NCBI GenBank assembly: GCA_001579985.1
Contig: LRSR01014211.1
Location: forward strand, 1 to 64,000
Source of the DNA: Hypsibius dujardini
Taxonomy: Eukaryota; Tardigrada; Eutardigrada; Parachela; Hypsibiidae
DNA length: 64,000 nucleotides
Reading direction: 5' to 3'
Shown here: in pieces, positions 1 to 10,910 of the stretch
How positions within the stretch are numbered: position 1 is the first letter of the stretch
Layout of the letters: each line of letters begins with the position of its first letter
Notes under the pieces: generated by a model
Database searches by the model: none
What the model saw: the letters and a program-made list of their open reading frames with translations, nothing else
What the model was told of the DNA's origin: nothing
Position numbers and translations under genes: made by a program

Positions 1-214
1 GGGGGGGGGGGTTGAGTCGGGGAAGAAGGTGCGACATTTGGAGGTTATGTTGATGATGGGGCTGAATAAAAACTGGGGGAGGTATTGAGATATTGAGGGT
101 TGAGTCGGTGACAAAAATGTTATACATTTGGGGAGAGATATTGAGGTTCAGGTGGGCTAATGCTAAATTAGAAGAAATGTCGCAGTCAGGCACAAAGTTT
201 TCCGAGGTATTTAG

Positions 215-953
215 GAGTCCGTTACTTAACATATCAGTTTGGGGCCGTTACGGATCTGCCTGCCGGCGACTATGAACGTCACCGATTGGCTCAACTAATA
301 AAGGGTCGCATTGTTGCCAAATCTAGGTTTTTATATACGTCTATCTCTTCCAAATTCCCAGCGAGCCTCCACCAGAATGGCACGAAAACGACCAGCTCGA
401 CGAGGTACTGTTATATAGAAGAATATAGTCAGCATGAATCTGAATACGACATGACGTTAAACAATTTCGTTGTTCACCAGAAGGTCAAAGCGGTCTTTCG
501 GCACACCTTAGTGATTCGGACTGCTGAGCCGAAATGGGAGAAGAGTGACGGTATCATGGAACGAATCGTTCGTCGGGGGAGTGATATGTTCAATAGAACT
601 TATCAAGCGCAATATAAGGTTTTGATTACGCTGCTCTGTCACGATATGCAATTAACGCTTTTTCTCGGGGTTAAAAAAATTAAAATTAAAAAATTAACTC
701 TTTTCTATGTTGGTTTAAGTTCAATGAATTCGCCGTCGGATGCTATGGGTCTGTTGAGCTTCTCATCAGCACCTTAAACAACACTTATCTCGCTGGAGGG
801 AGCGCCAAACTTAAGTCGCCGGCTGATTTTCTTCGCGATCTGAAGAACAGAACGTTTAATCTGACTTTCGAAAGCTACGCTTTCCTGCCAGACGGCACCA
901 GAGCGCCCAATATAATACTCCAGAGATTTGATGCAAGTTCAGCTCGGTTTCAG
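215..953 (+). CDS. divergent natriuretic-receptor-type ectodomain, partial gene
   Basis: Three consecutive exon-like blocks (about 215-404, 481-618, 720-953) with GT donors and AG acceptors resemble exons 5-9 of the receptor genes at 34-64 kb. The first carries a block matching the family's EYVFFMLTF stretch and ends in WHENDQLDE. The second (46 codons, phase 0) matches the exon that reads VRGYVS..TIVISF..NP in the paralogues. The third (78 codons) contains FLRDLKNRTFNLTF and FLPDGTRAPN, equivalent to ELGAELRKRTFRLPTG and SSSGERDINM. This is the C-terminal lobe of an ANF_receptor ligand-binding domain. The first block seems to need one frame change near 335, so the gene may be decaying or the read may hold an indel. 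The start, signal peptide and membrane segment were not found. Divergence from the other copies is high. Family confident, gene status uncertain. Confidence 0.5.
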
Positions 954-3939
954 GTATGTCAGAGTGGTGTGTCAGCTTCCTCAACATTGGTAGACTTTTC
1001 GCTCAACTTGTAATTAACTTTTTCACCGGATCTCAATGACATGCATTTAAGCCATCTGAGACGTTCGGTTTTTGTTTGAGAGCTCAAGAATCCATGGAAA
1101 TAGAATTGCTTTTGGTTGTCTGTGTATATAGCGTTAACGGTTATGTTACAAAAGGGTGCACGTTACGGAAAAGATGTTACAGAGGATAAAAGTTTAAAGA
1201 AAGGTTAGCCTTTTTCAGCGTAGCATATCTTCGTTCTGTATCGAAGTCTAAGTGGTGACACTCATTCACAATGAGTGAGACTCGAAAAAAGACTGCTTTC
1301 AATTTCCGATTAACGTAAAAATGTTTTGATCTGCCTCACGATATGCTTGCCAGAACCAGTGGAAGGAGTAGTTTTTCAGCAAAAACCACCATTGCTTAAA
1401 TTGAACTTGTTAACATTTCTGACCAAAATCAAATTAGCCATCGATTAGAGTCTGGCGAGGTATTCACACTTTCAAATCAACTGTAAGTGTCCGAGTCAAC
1501 AATACAGAAGCGTAATACCATCTCCGCTGCTTGAGGGAAATTGCTTCTTTTTGAGGCATTTTCTTCTACACATTTTTTCAGTACTTTGCAAAATTTTCCG
1601 GTGGAACCAGAGCCTGTAAAACAATAGTACTGGTTAAAGTTACAATAAATCAAACATACTAATGTTACTAATTAATATTGACGTACAAAATCTGCAGGTC
1701 AATAGGATTTCGAAATCTTTTTCTGACTGTTAGACAGTTTCAATATGGGAACAATAAGCGATTCAGCCTTGAAACCGAAGCCTCAAAAGAGAAGCATCAA
1801 AAGTCTTAAAACCTTGAGAAACCTCACAATCGAAATTTCAGTCGACATTATAGAGATCATTACTTTTGCACCAATACTCCTTAAACATTGTTTACATCAC
1901 GAGGAATATATCCTGCACATAAAGGCAGGGGCTTGCTTAGCGTCATTGAAAGTCGGAACCAGGACCCGTCATGGTAGGGTCAAGGAGTGGGCAAAGAGGC
2001 AAGATGTATTTTTTCAGAATTGAACTGAAATTAGGCCTATTGTTCCAGATCATTTTGAAACTTGAGATTGTGTGGAGGTCTGATTTCCGAGGGCCCTGGG
2101 ATTTCAAAACACTTCCAAAAAACTAAGTTTTTTCATCAAATTTGGTCTTTGTTCATGAATGTTTTTAACCTCACATTTGCAATTACTGATAGGGTGAGTA
2201 TATTAGACCCGAACAATGACCTCACATGTGATGGGTCTTGATGGGTTTCTGAAAAGGTTTTCAAATCCCGGGGGTTCTGAAATCAGACTCCCACACTCCT
2301 TCGATTTTCAAATTGATCAAGAACACAAGGCCGAATTTTAGATTGAGTTTTGATAAAAATTGTATTTTGCCAATTTGCCCGCGCACTGCCCTAGCAGGAG
2401 TGGTCTTGGTTTTGACGTGAAATGCCCATAAGGCTTAAAAGGCGTCAAGCCGTGAGAATTACAGCACACTCGCGTCACCTGTTTCCTGTAGGAAGTTGCT
2501 GTTTTTGCCCTCAACACTCCAAGCATCTTGGGTAACCTGTCGCCGGAGCAGATTTGGCCTACACAATTACCACCTGACCGGCCCCACTGTGGGATCCATG
2601 GAGAGAGGTGTACAGCGACCCCATTATCAGTGGGCACAATTGCCATTTGCGCCTCGCTGACGGCTGTCATCACAATTTCTAGCTCCATTTTGTGTTTGCG
2701 GTAAGACACCCCGCTGAGCTCTTAAGACTGTAATAGCTTTATCCTATTTGTAGCATGGACCGGACTTGGGAGAACATATCCCTGACTGGCCCTTTATTTT
2801 AATTCCGTGTAGACATTACATCCGCGTTTCACAAGAACGAAAGTGGTTGGCCCTTTCGGATTTCCAACATCTGATTGATTGAATGCAGTTTGAGCCCCCT
2901 CCCCCCTCACTGCCTTGCAGGATCAATATTGCATCGCTCGGAAAGAGCACGTCTTGTTTGTGAAAACCTTTAACGTTTATTGAATATATTTATATATTTT
3001 TTAAATATGCTTGCAATGGTAGATGTTTGATTATAATCATAGACGGGAACAGCGATCATCTTTTCGTTTTTTATATTCAATATGGACAATTACACTGATT
3101 GTTCGACTTTTCAAACACCTGTGTAGTTTTGTGCTGCTTGCAATATTTTTGCCTTACACATTTCTTTACGACTTCCCTTCTGCTTCACCTCTGCTTCTCC
3201 TGTGGGTTTTACAAGCTTTCGCAGCAAAAATACAGTGCAATTTCAATTGTTTGCGAGATCACCGAGACTCAGCTGAAGGATTGACATGGCTTTATACCCT
3301 AACGTGGGACGATGTTCATTAGTGCAACTGGGGAACAATTTGTTGTTTTTTCTTTAAGTAGTGTTGTATTAGTGATCATTTCTAAAATGTATGACTCTTA
3401 AAACTTTTTTTTGCAGAATTTAAACTGCGGAAAAAAACACTGCACGATTCCATTTTTCCTGACGTTCTCTGTAGACAATTCGATTTTTGGAAAATATTTC
3501 TTTTCAAGATTTGTGACATCTCCAAATTCAATTTGAAATCGTTTGGCATCAGCAGAATCTTTTTTAGATGTCTGGGGGCGCAGTTCTGGCTCCTGAGTCG
3601 TGCTACTCGGAAAGTTTTTCCGATCTGAATTAAAACTAATCCATGGCTCCGCCTCCTAACATCCATAAAAAGTTCAAATGGTGCCAATTGATTGCAAATT
3701 GAATTTAGTGGGGAATAGTGTTAAAAATACGGAGATCAAATCTTTTCCAAAAATCCACGTATTTGCAGTGAAAATCATTGTTTTTCGTTGTTCATTAGTA
3801 TTTTCTGGGCAGTGAAATTCTGTAAAAAAAGTTCTCAATTCCATGCCAGTGGAATAAATTTCAAGAGTCATCACGGATATAGGACTACATACCGTAGTTG
3901 CGCCTTCTCAATGTGATTGAAAAAAAAAGTTAAAAAATG
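954..3939. other. intergenic or intronic stretch without recognised gene
   Basis: I see no supported coding exon here. The notable content is one copy of a dispersed repeat (about 1926-2420). Short open frames at 1745-2023, 2338-2709 and 3023-3322 lack similarity, codon character or splice context. Missing last exons of the receptor at 215-953 could lie here: a weak candidate is the short acceptor-bounded block near 1581-1614. Confidence 0.4.
1926..2420 (+). repeat. uncharacterised dispersed repeat, copy 1
   Basis: This non-coding stretch matches, in the same orientation, about 62555-63010 and a short stretch at 30300-30385. Shared landmarks in order are AAGTCGGAACCAGGACCC, then GGAGTGGGCAAAG, then CATTTTGAAACTTG-like, then a block with CAGACTCCC and AAGGCCGAATTTT. 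No terminal repeats, target-site duplication or ORF is apparent. It could be the 3' part of a non-autonomous or LINE-type element. Confidence 0.5.
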
Positions 3940-4011
3940 TGGAGAGGCAGGGGATTGAACCCTGGACATTGTACATGCGAAGCACACGCTCTACCACTGA
4001 GCTACATCCCC
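3940..4011 (-). tRNA. tRNA-Ala (anticodon CGC)
   Basis: The 72-nt cloverleaf folds by eye: acceptor GGGGATG/CCTCTCC, D arm GCTC-GAGC, anticodon arm TGTGC/GTACA with loop TTCGCAT, variable ATGTC, T arm CAGGG TTCAATC CCCTG, discriminator A. The A and B box consensus is present (TAGCTCAGTGG, GGTTCAATCC). The acceptor stem has the G3:U70 wobble pair, the universal alanine identity element, which confirms the isotype. There is one T6-C67 mismatch, a slight sign of relaxed constraint. A T-rich run follows the 3' end on this strand, a normal Pol III terminator. No intron. Confidence 0.93.
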
Positions 4012-4654
4012 TTGTACGAACAACTATAACATGTTATGCTAGCGGCAATATCTTCATATCTTCTGATCCATCCAGTCACTATACTCACGAAAAAGGTTTC
4101 TCTTTAACTCAATCTCATGCGAAACACTTTCACAGATCCTCATCCCCATACACACAAACAGAAAAGAAGGGTGTTATTGATGCGTGGCATACATTGTAAA
4201 GCATATGAGAAACTGACCGACGACGGAAGTGTGTTTAACATATATTTATAACAACTCGCGCTAAAACGGAAACATCCTCACGGATAAATACTCAATAAGA
4301 TAGAGAGTGCGCGCCTTGCAAGTGCCATCATCACGCCATAGACCAACAACCAAAAAGCAGACATCTGCGCGAGAGAGACTACAAATGTGCAGTAGCATGG
4401 GGGGGGGGTGATAATACTGAGGCAGAAAAAAAACGCACGAAAAACAAGAAAGACCATCTTTGTCTGTATATGAAACCGCAAAAAGTCCTCCTCCAACATT
4501 TGGTATTTCGCGGGATGGAAAAATATTTATGAAAAAAAAACAACGCGTGGTGAATATACATTTGTCTATATATATAAAAAATTGTCAGTGTTTCGGCATC
4601 ACAAATTCCCGAAGAAAAAAAATATTTCTCCAGTGTGCTTTTTGGACGGTCCAG

Positions 4655-4845
4655 GTTGTGTCTATGTCTATGTCTATGTCTGTGTCTGTGTCTGTGTCTG
4701 TGTCTATGTCTGTGTCTGTGTCTATGTCTGTGTCTATGTCTGTGTCTGTGTCTGTGTCTGTGTCTATGTCTATGTCTGTGTCTATGTCTGTGTCTGTGTC
4801 TGTATCTATGTCTATGTCTGTGTCTGTGTCTGTGTCTGTGTGTGC
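4655..4845 (+). repeat. hexanucleotide microsatellite (TGTSTM)n
   Basis: About 190 bp of TGTGTC and TGTCTA/TATGTC hexamers. Because the unit is a multiple of three without stops, several frames on both strands stay open (Cys-Val, Ser-Val, Arg-His, Asp-Thr runs). These are artefacts, not genes. Confidence 0.95.
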
Positions 4846-5124
4846 AGCAAACAGCAAGTGTCATCTCTCATCATCCCGTGTTGTGACGAAAAAAACAACA
4901 ACAAAAAACAAGAAAGTGTAGGTGTGCTTGTCAGTGTGACCAAATGTCGGTTGAGCGGGTCCGCCACCCATCTTCCTTCCCATAAATATTATACACGGCA
5001 GCGCCCGGGGACCAGGAGCAGGAGGGGAGAGATGACGGGGAAACATGAGATACCAAGACGCAAGCCAGTCAGTGAAGCGTGTCGTGAAGGGATAAAAAGT
5101 TGAAAGCAGATTCGGGTGCGTGTG

Positions 5125-5305
5125 TCTGAATGCCTCAATCCAGACACGTTACGATGTCTGTTAGTGTCTGAGTCCAGACAATGTCTGACTGGCTGAATCC
5201 AGACAATGTCTGCATGCCTGAATCCAGACAATCATGTCCAGACAACACCTCACAGTCAGCAAGACCAAGTTCAGACAATGTCTGAATGTCTGAGTCCCGG
5301 CACGT
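5125..5305. repeat. degenerate tandem units with palindromic AGACAATGTCT cores
   Basis: Five or so irregular units of about 25-35 bp carry AATCCAGACAATGTCTG-like cores. They lie just beyond the stop codon of the cytokine receptor gene, so in its transcript they would be in the 3' UTR or just past it. Each core can form a short hairpin. No function is inferred. Confidence 0.6.
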
Positions 5306-5319
5306 CTGGCCAATAGTCA

Positions 5320-5867
5320 TCAAGGCCAGGCGACGTAGCCGCCACCGGCCGGCATTGTAAAAGCCTTCTCAGGACCGGTGGTAGCGCCGCGGAGCTTAGT
5401 GGTGGTGGATGTGATGGCCGGAGAGTCCGGCGTGCTGTCCAGTCCGGACGAGGTATCCCCATCGCGTTCGCCCAGGTAGCTGTCGAGGGACGAGTCCTGG
5501 CTGCCTTTCAGGACGAGTGGACGGAGTTCCGTCTTGCGACGGTGTTGGAGGGGTGAGTCGGACTCACCGAAACCGGAGGAGGCGGTGGAGTGATGCTTGC
5601 TGTTGTCACTGCCACCGCTCTGCTGGTGCGAAGAGCATGAGGATGAACCGAGCGACGGATGGGAGGTGTAACCGGTATCGCCTATAATTACCAAAAGAAA
5701 TTACTGACTGTCCCTGTATTTAACTAACTAATCCACGTGCTTGTCTGTCTGTCTGCCCACCTGCCTACCGGCCTGTCTGTTAATCTGTCTAAATGTCTGT
5801 CTGCCTGCCTGCCAGTCAGCCAGTCAGTCTAACAGAACAGTCCAACTACTGACCGTCTGTCTATATG

Positions 5868-5899
<32 letters not shown>

Positions 5900-8010
5900 A
5901 ATAACTCTTAAAAGACATATTTATTAGCACAATTCTCAGTGTGGTTGACCGTCTTATCTGTCCCGATATCTGTCCAGTTCGTACCTGTGATGTTCGCGCC
6001 GCGTGAGCTACCACTGCCCGACTGTCCCGAGCTCGGCTGGAGGTTGACCGCCGCCACATACCCCGAACTGATTCCTCCACTCGAATGGCCGCTTCCACCG
6101 GACTCGCTCAGCAGAGGAACACGAGCCGGATCCGGCGGCAACACGTGCAGCTTCTCCGCCGACCCGAATGAGCGTGTTCGAAATGAGCGACGAACACTTG
6201 GACTGCTATTCTGTCCCTCCAAGGCTAAGTTTTCGTTCTCCAGGGACAGTTTGACATCAGCACTTGAGCAAGTCAGATTTTGATGTTTTTGCAAAGTCTC
6301 CACGTCGACTGGAATTAGCAGGCTGCCAGCAGTTGCATCCTTACCGTCGGCGGCAGCGTCGTCAGACACACGGGATGCCTGCAAAAAGGTGAAGATCAGT
6401 TGACTTGGCCATCTGTCTGCCTGTTTGCCTGTTTGACTGCTTGCCTGTTTGACTGTCTGCCTGCTTGACTGCTTGCCTGTCTGCCTGTTTGACTGCTTGC
6501 CTGTTTGCCTGTTTGACTGTCCGACTAACTAACCGTCTGTCTATGTGTCCGTTTGTGTTACTGTCTGTCTGTATATCTGTCTGTCTGTGTCTGAAGTGGT
6601 CTGTCGGTCTCCATGCTTAATACCGCGACCTACCGGATCGGATCCGCTGATGCTGCCATGGCCGCTGCTGCTGATCTTGCTGATCTGGTGGGTGTACGCC
6701 TTGCTCCCCACATCGCAGTCAATCCTGGTGTAGTGGCCCTGGCTGTCATCCATGCCGCCGGTGTAGCTCTGGTCACCGTACTTCCCATCAAACAGGGACG
6801 AGGGCGGGATGTTGATTGCGCGGCTCTGCTTCTGAATCTCCTTGAAGCTGTTGCGCATGCGCTTCACCAGTCGCCAGACGATAAAGGCCACGACGACCAC
6901 AACAACAGAGGCCGCAATGGAACCGCTCAAGATCGCACCGAGTGGTAGGGGAGTAGCTGCAGATAGGAGAAAAGATCCAGTTAAGCAGGGGCAGACAAAG
7001 ACAAAGAGACATACTCTCACGTAGCCATACATACGGGGAAACAAGATCGGCAGAAAACAGACATATAGATAGCTCCATCAAAAGCTAAGGTGAAAACGCA
7101 CATCCATACAAACACAAGCAACGCACTGCCTGCATTTACCTGTCGGCGTCTGTATTACTGTGAATCTCACCACGTGTAAGTCTATGTGTCTGCCTGTCTG
7201 TCTCTATGTCTGCCTATGCATCTGCCTGCCTGCCTATGCATGCTTATCTGCCTGTTCTGCCTTTTTTGCTACGAGGCTTCCAGAGAGACGTCTCTGACGT
7301 ACCAACAGCGGAGGTCCGGATACACTGCTCCACCTTATGGACGAGGGGGCTAGTGCTGTTGACATCGTCCAAGACAGTCAGCAGGAAGCAGTAACGGCTC
7401 TGGGGTCTCAGTTCGGTCACGGTGAGACGGTTTCCATTCGTGACGTCAATGTAATTCTTGGGCGCTACAGCGGCGGGTTCAAGTCCATCGGTAATATCTG
7501 CCAATATTAAGCGTCAGTAAAGAAAAGGTGATGAAAAGGAGAGAGAAAATTGTCATTCATACTCACAGCACTCCTTCCGTGAGGTCGTATCGCAGCGGTA
7601 GTAAAAAACGCGATAGCCGCTGATGGGCAGGAAGCGGTGCTGACATGGAGTGTCCCAGCTCAGGTCGATCGTCGCATTGTCTTGCGCTACCGCCACAAGT
7701 CCTTCCAGCCGCGCATGCACTGCAAAACCAACGAGATTTAATGGACCTCTATACAAACCAACAAATGTAGGCAGACAGACAGACAGACAAACAAACAGAC
7801 AGATAGGCATACCGGCAGTCAGGCAGGCAGACAGACAAACAGACAGGCATGAAGGCAGACAGACAAACAGACAGGGAGGCAGACAGGGAGGCAGACAGGC
7901 AGGAAGGAAGGCAGACAGACAAACAGACAGGCAGGCAGACAGGCAGACAGACAGGCAGGAAGGCAGACAGACAAACAGACAGGCATGAAGGCAGACAGAC
8001 AGGCAGACAA

Positions 8011-8042
<32 letters not shown>

Positions 8043-9811
8043 GCCACCATCAGACATACAAAATGAAACTCAGACAGCAAGACAAACACGTTAATAGATA
8101 AACCTATAGATAATGAAGCCGGCAGCCAGATGGGAAGACAGAACAGAGATGCGCCATGTGAATGGCCGAAGGAGGATACAGACACTTACAATCTGTAGCA
8201 CTGCAATGTCGGGCGATCCAGTGCATCCCACTCATGAGGTCTCCCCTCCTTCCGGCCACCGCGAAACGGTACTGTGACTTTCCATCCAGCGTCAGATTGA
8301 GCGCGTACACCTGCCCATCCACTGTGACGTTGTGCATCTCGTAGGTGCACTTGGCCAGATGGTTGTGCAGCGAGGTCGGACACCAAAAGACGTCAAAGAA
8401 GTCCGCCGGCTGGTTGGCCTGCCACGACACCTCATACCTAGGAATGGAAAAAAATAGTTTGACTCATTGTGAATTAGTATTTCTTGAGAAACGATAAAGA
8501 ATAATTAGCGATGAAAAGCATTATTTCAGTATTTGATTAAATGTATTCAAGTCCAACATTAGTTAGACACAAATCGAACGGTTCAAGTAGACGTCAATAT
8601 CATTTTTATTGTTTTCATAGTTAGTAAAAAATACGTGGATATTTAATAAAGCGGTTAGTCTTTTCCAGAGATAAAAAACGGTTTCGTTTAATTTTTAACG
8701 AAAAGATCCTGGCACAAAAAAAGGGAAAAATTGATCGTAATACCATTATAAAAGTTAAAATTTAATATTGCATCATACCTGCCATCCGACTGGTAGCGCA
8801 CAACCCACGCCCGATCAATCAGCAAGGGTTGGTCGCGAGCGGCAGGGATGATGATTCGTTCTGCTTGACCCTTGCCTATGGCGTTGAAGGGGATCACGTC
8901 GACGTAGAGGGTTGACTGGGCCGGGGCAGCAATCTGGTAGTTGGCGAACTCCGTGTCTCCCAAATCACGCTGCTCGCCGCCGTCAGTGTGGGCAATCAGT
9001 CGGTACCCGAAACCGGGGCCGTTCCGAAAATGGCCCGGAATACCTTGCCAGTAGACAATGACGGAACGCTGTTCGCCGTAACCGACCTGCAGCGACAAGG
9101 CAAGACAAGCGATAAATCAACAGGCAGCGAGACAAGCCAAATACACAGACAGGCAGGCAACTAGACAGACACACAACAACATGGGCAGACAGAAAATTGT
9201 ACTAGCCAACAGAGAACTAGACACGCAGGCAGACAAGTGGAAGAGACACGCAAACATCGACCGAGGCAGACAAATGGCCAACTACGCAAGTTAAGAGACA
9301 GGCAGCCAGACAGATGAACAAATACTGCGACAGACAACTAAAGCAGGCAGACATGACTCAAAACTAGATAGAAAAGCCTATGAAAAACTATACCTCTTCA
9401 TAGGATCCATTAATAAGTCCCACGCTACCGGACGGTACGTCCGGCGTGGTAGTGCAAGCCGTGGTGCTGTAATTGCTCCAGAAGCCGCTGCTTTTAGGCT
9501 TGATCCGCATGCGAACTAAATAGTTGGCGTAGGCGTCAAGGTTTCTAATGGTGCCATCCAGAATCAAGTCGACGGCTATCGGTCTCCATACCGACGCGTC
9601 GGATGGTGTAACAGCACCTCCCTTGGTTGTCTCAACTTTGGCCACATCAATTTCAATGATCATGTCCAAGTTGCCACGGAGATTAACAGCTTCCCATTTA
9701 ATGGAGCAGCTCTTGGAATCGACCGTGGTGACTGTCAAGCCGATCGGCGCCGCTGGCCGAACTGTTAAGCATACCAGTTAGCGACTTGACCTTTACTTCT
9801 TGTCTGCCTGC

Positions 9812-9848
<37 letters not shown>

Positions 9849-10910
9849 GCTGCCTGAACGTCTGTCTGCCTGAACGTCTGTCTGTCTGCCTGAACGTCTG
9901 TCTGCCTGAAACCGTCAGCCTTACCGATTTGCCGCGGGTCGACAACCTCCGTCCAGGTTTGACTGCCGAAAGAGTTGGTGCCGTTGATGGTGATGAGGTG
10001 GGTGTACTCGAGAGTCATGGGCCGGTTCTTCATGACAAAGGTGCTCCATTCACATCGATACGGGCCGTAGCGGTCGACAACGAGTCTCGGACAGTCAAAT
10101 TGCACGCCAGGTTCCCTGCGATTAAAACCAATCACATTACCGAAAGCCGATTTAAGGAACAACCAAATGGGTTAGTCAAAGAAAAAAGGAGCACACTCAC
10201 CCCAAGACGCTGTACTTGAGCGTGTACTTGGTCTGGGCCAGGCGGGCATAGTCGTCGGGCGGCCTTTTCCAACTGCAAATCATGCTCATCAAGTTGTTGG
10301 ACTCGCACCCGAAATCCAGGTACTTTTTCGGTGGACCTAACAAAGTGCGAAAAACATGTTGAGTAAGGCTAATAGCATAACCGTTTTCGTATCTGAAGGT
10401 CTGTCTGTGTGTCTGTGTGTCAGTCTGTGTGTCTGTCTGTCTGTGTGTCTGTCTGTGTGTCTGTCTGTGTCTGTCTGTCTGTCTGTGTCTGTGTCTGTGT
10501 CTGTGTCTGTGTGTGTGTGTGTGTCTGTGTGTCTGTGTGTCTGTCCGTCCGTCTATCTGGCTCTCTGCTTGCCAGTCTGCCTGTCTCTGTCAATGCCTGC
10601 CTGTAATCTGAATCATACCGGAGACGGGGACTTCGATGCTGCAGACCCGGGTGTGCACTCCGTCAACCATCACGACACACTTGTAGTTGCCGTCATCCAA
10701 AGCAGTTACATTGCTGACGTCCAGTGCAGCGGTGTATTTGCTGACGACCGACATGCCGACCCGCTTGTCTGCCTCAGCAGAGAGACGTCCAANCCCAAAA
10801 GATGTCGGCCGCTGTCAAGGAGTGGTTCGCTGCATATCCGCTATCCAATGTGCATTCTAAGTGGAGAGGTGATCCCTCTTGAACGTATGTGAAATTGTCG
10901 GGGTTCAAAG
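5320..10910 (-). CDS. class I cytokine receptor, gp130/Domeless-like
   Basis: Type I membrane receptor expected to bind a helical cytokine and signal through JAK/STAT. Exons (high to low): 10910-10619, 10336-10201, 10115-9925, 9761-9394, 9086-8779, 8437-8190, 7719-7567, 7497-7303, 6956-6634, 6378-5985, 5681-5320, about 990 codons with consistent phases. Order: Ig-like domain (Cys..DDGNYKC), cytokine-binding half one with two Cys pairs ([23 protein letters not shown]), half two ending in GFWSNYS, a WSXWS-box variant, then three or more FN3 repeats. The membrane segment ([14 protein letters not shown]) is in exon 6956-6634. The tail has a proline-rich INIPPSSLF, a possible box 1, and two YxxQ STAT sites (YGDQ, YTHQ). 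The start and signal-peptide exon upstream were not found. The N at 10793 breaks frame and looks like an extra base. The family is firm; orthology to Domeless is inferred. Confidence 0.88.
7757..8045. repeat. (ACAG)n/(GGCA)n microsatellite in a receptor intron
   Basis: Nearly 290 bp of ACAGACAG mixed with GGCAGACAGG and AAACAGACAG units in the intron between receptor exons 8190-8437 and 7567-7719. Long Cys-Leu-Ser open frames here are repeat translations, not genes. Confidence 0.95.
9100..9350. repeat. degenerate CAGACA-rich intronic repeat
   Basis: Irregular GGCAGACA and GAGACA units in the receptor intron between exons 9394-9761 and 8779-9086. Same repeat class as many other introns of this window. 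Confidence 0.75.
9800..9915. repeat. (TGTC)n microsatellite in a receptor intron
   Basis: CTGTCTGT array followed by CCTGAACGTCTGT units directly before the donor side of exon 9925-10115. It has the opposite strand orientation to the array at 7757-8045 in the same gene. Confidence 0.9.
10398..10610. repeat. (TGTC/TGTG)n microsatellite in a receptor intron
   Basis: CTGTGTGTCTGT array in the intron following the Ig-domain exon. Cys-Val-Ser open frames across it are artefacts. Confidence 0.93.

Noticed and set aside
4379-5103. Long open frames of Arg-His, Ser-Val, Cys-Val or Asp-Thr repeats in several frames on both strands
   Set aside because: They are translations of a stop-free hexanucleotide microsatellite.
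7553-8185. 210-codon Cys-Leu-Ser-rich reading frame and its complement
   Set aside because: Translation of the (ACAG)n array in a receptor intron. Only the end at 7567-7719 is a true exon.
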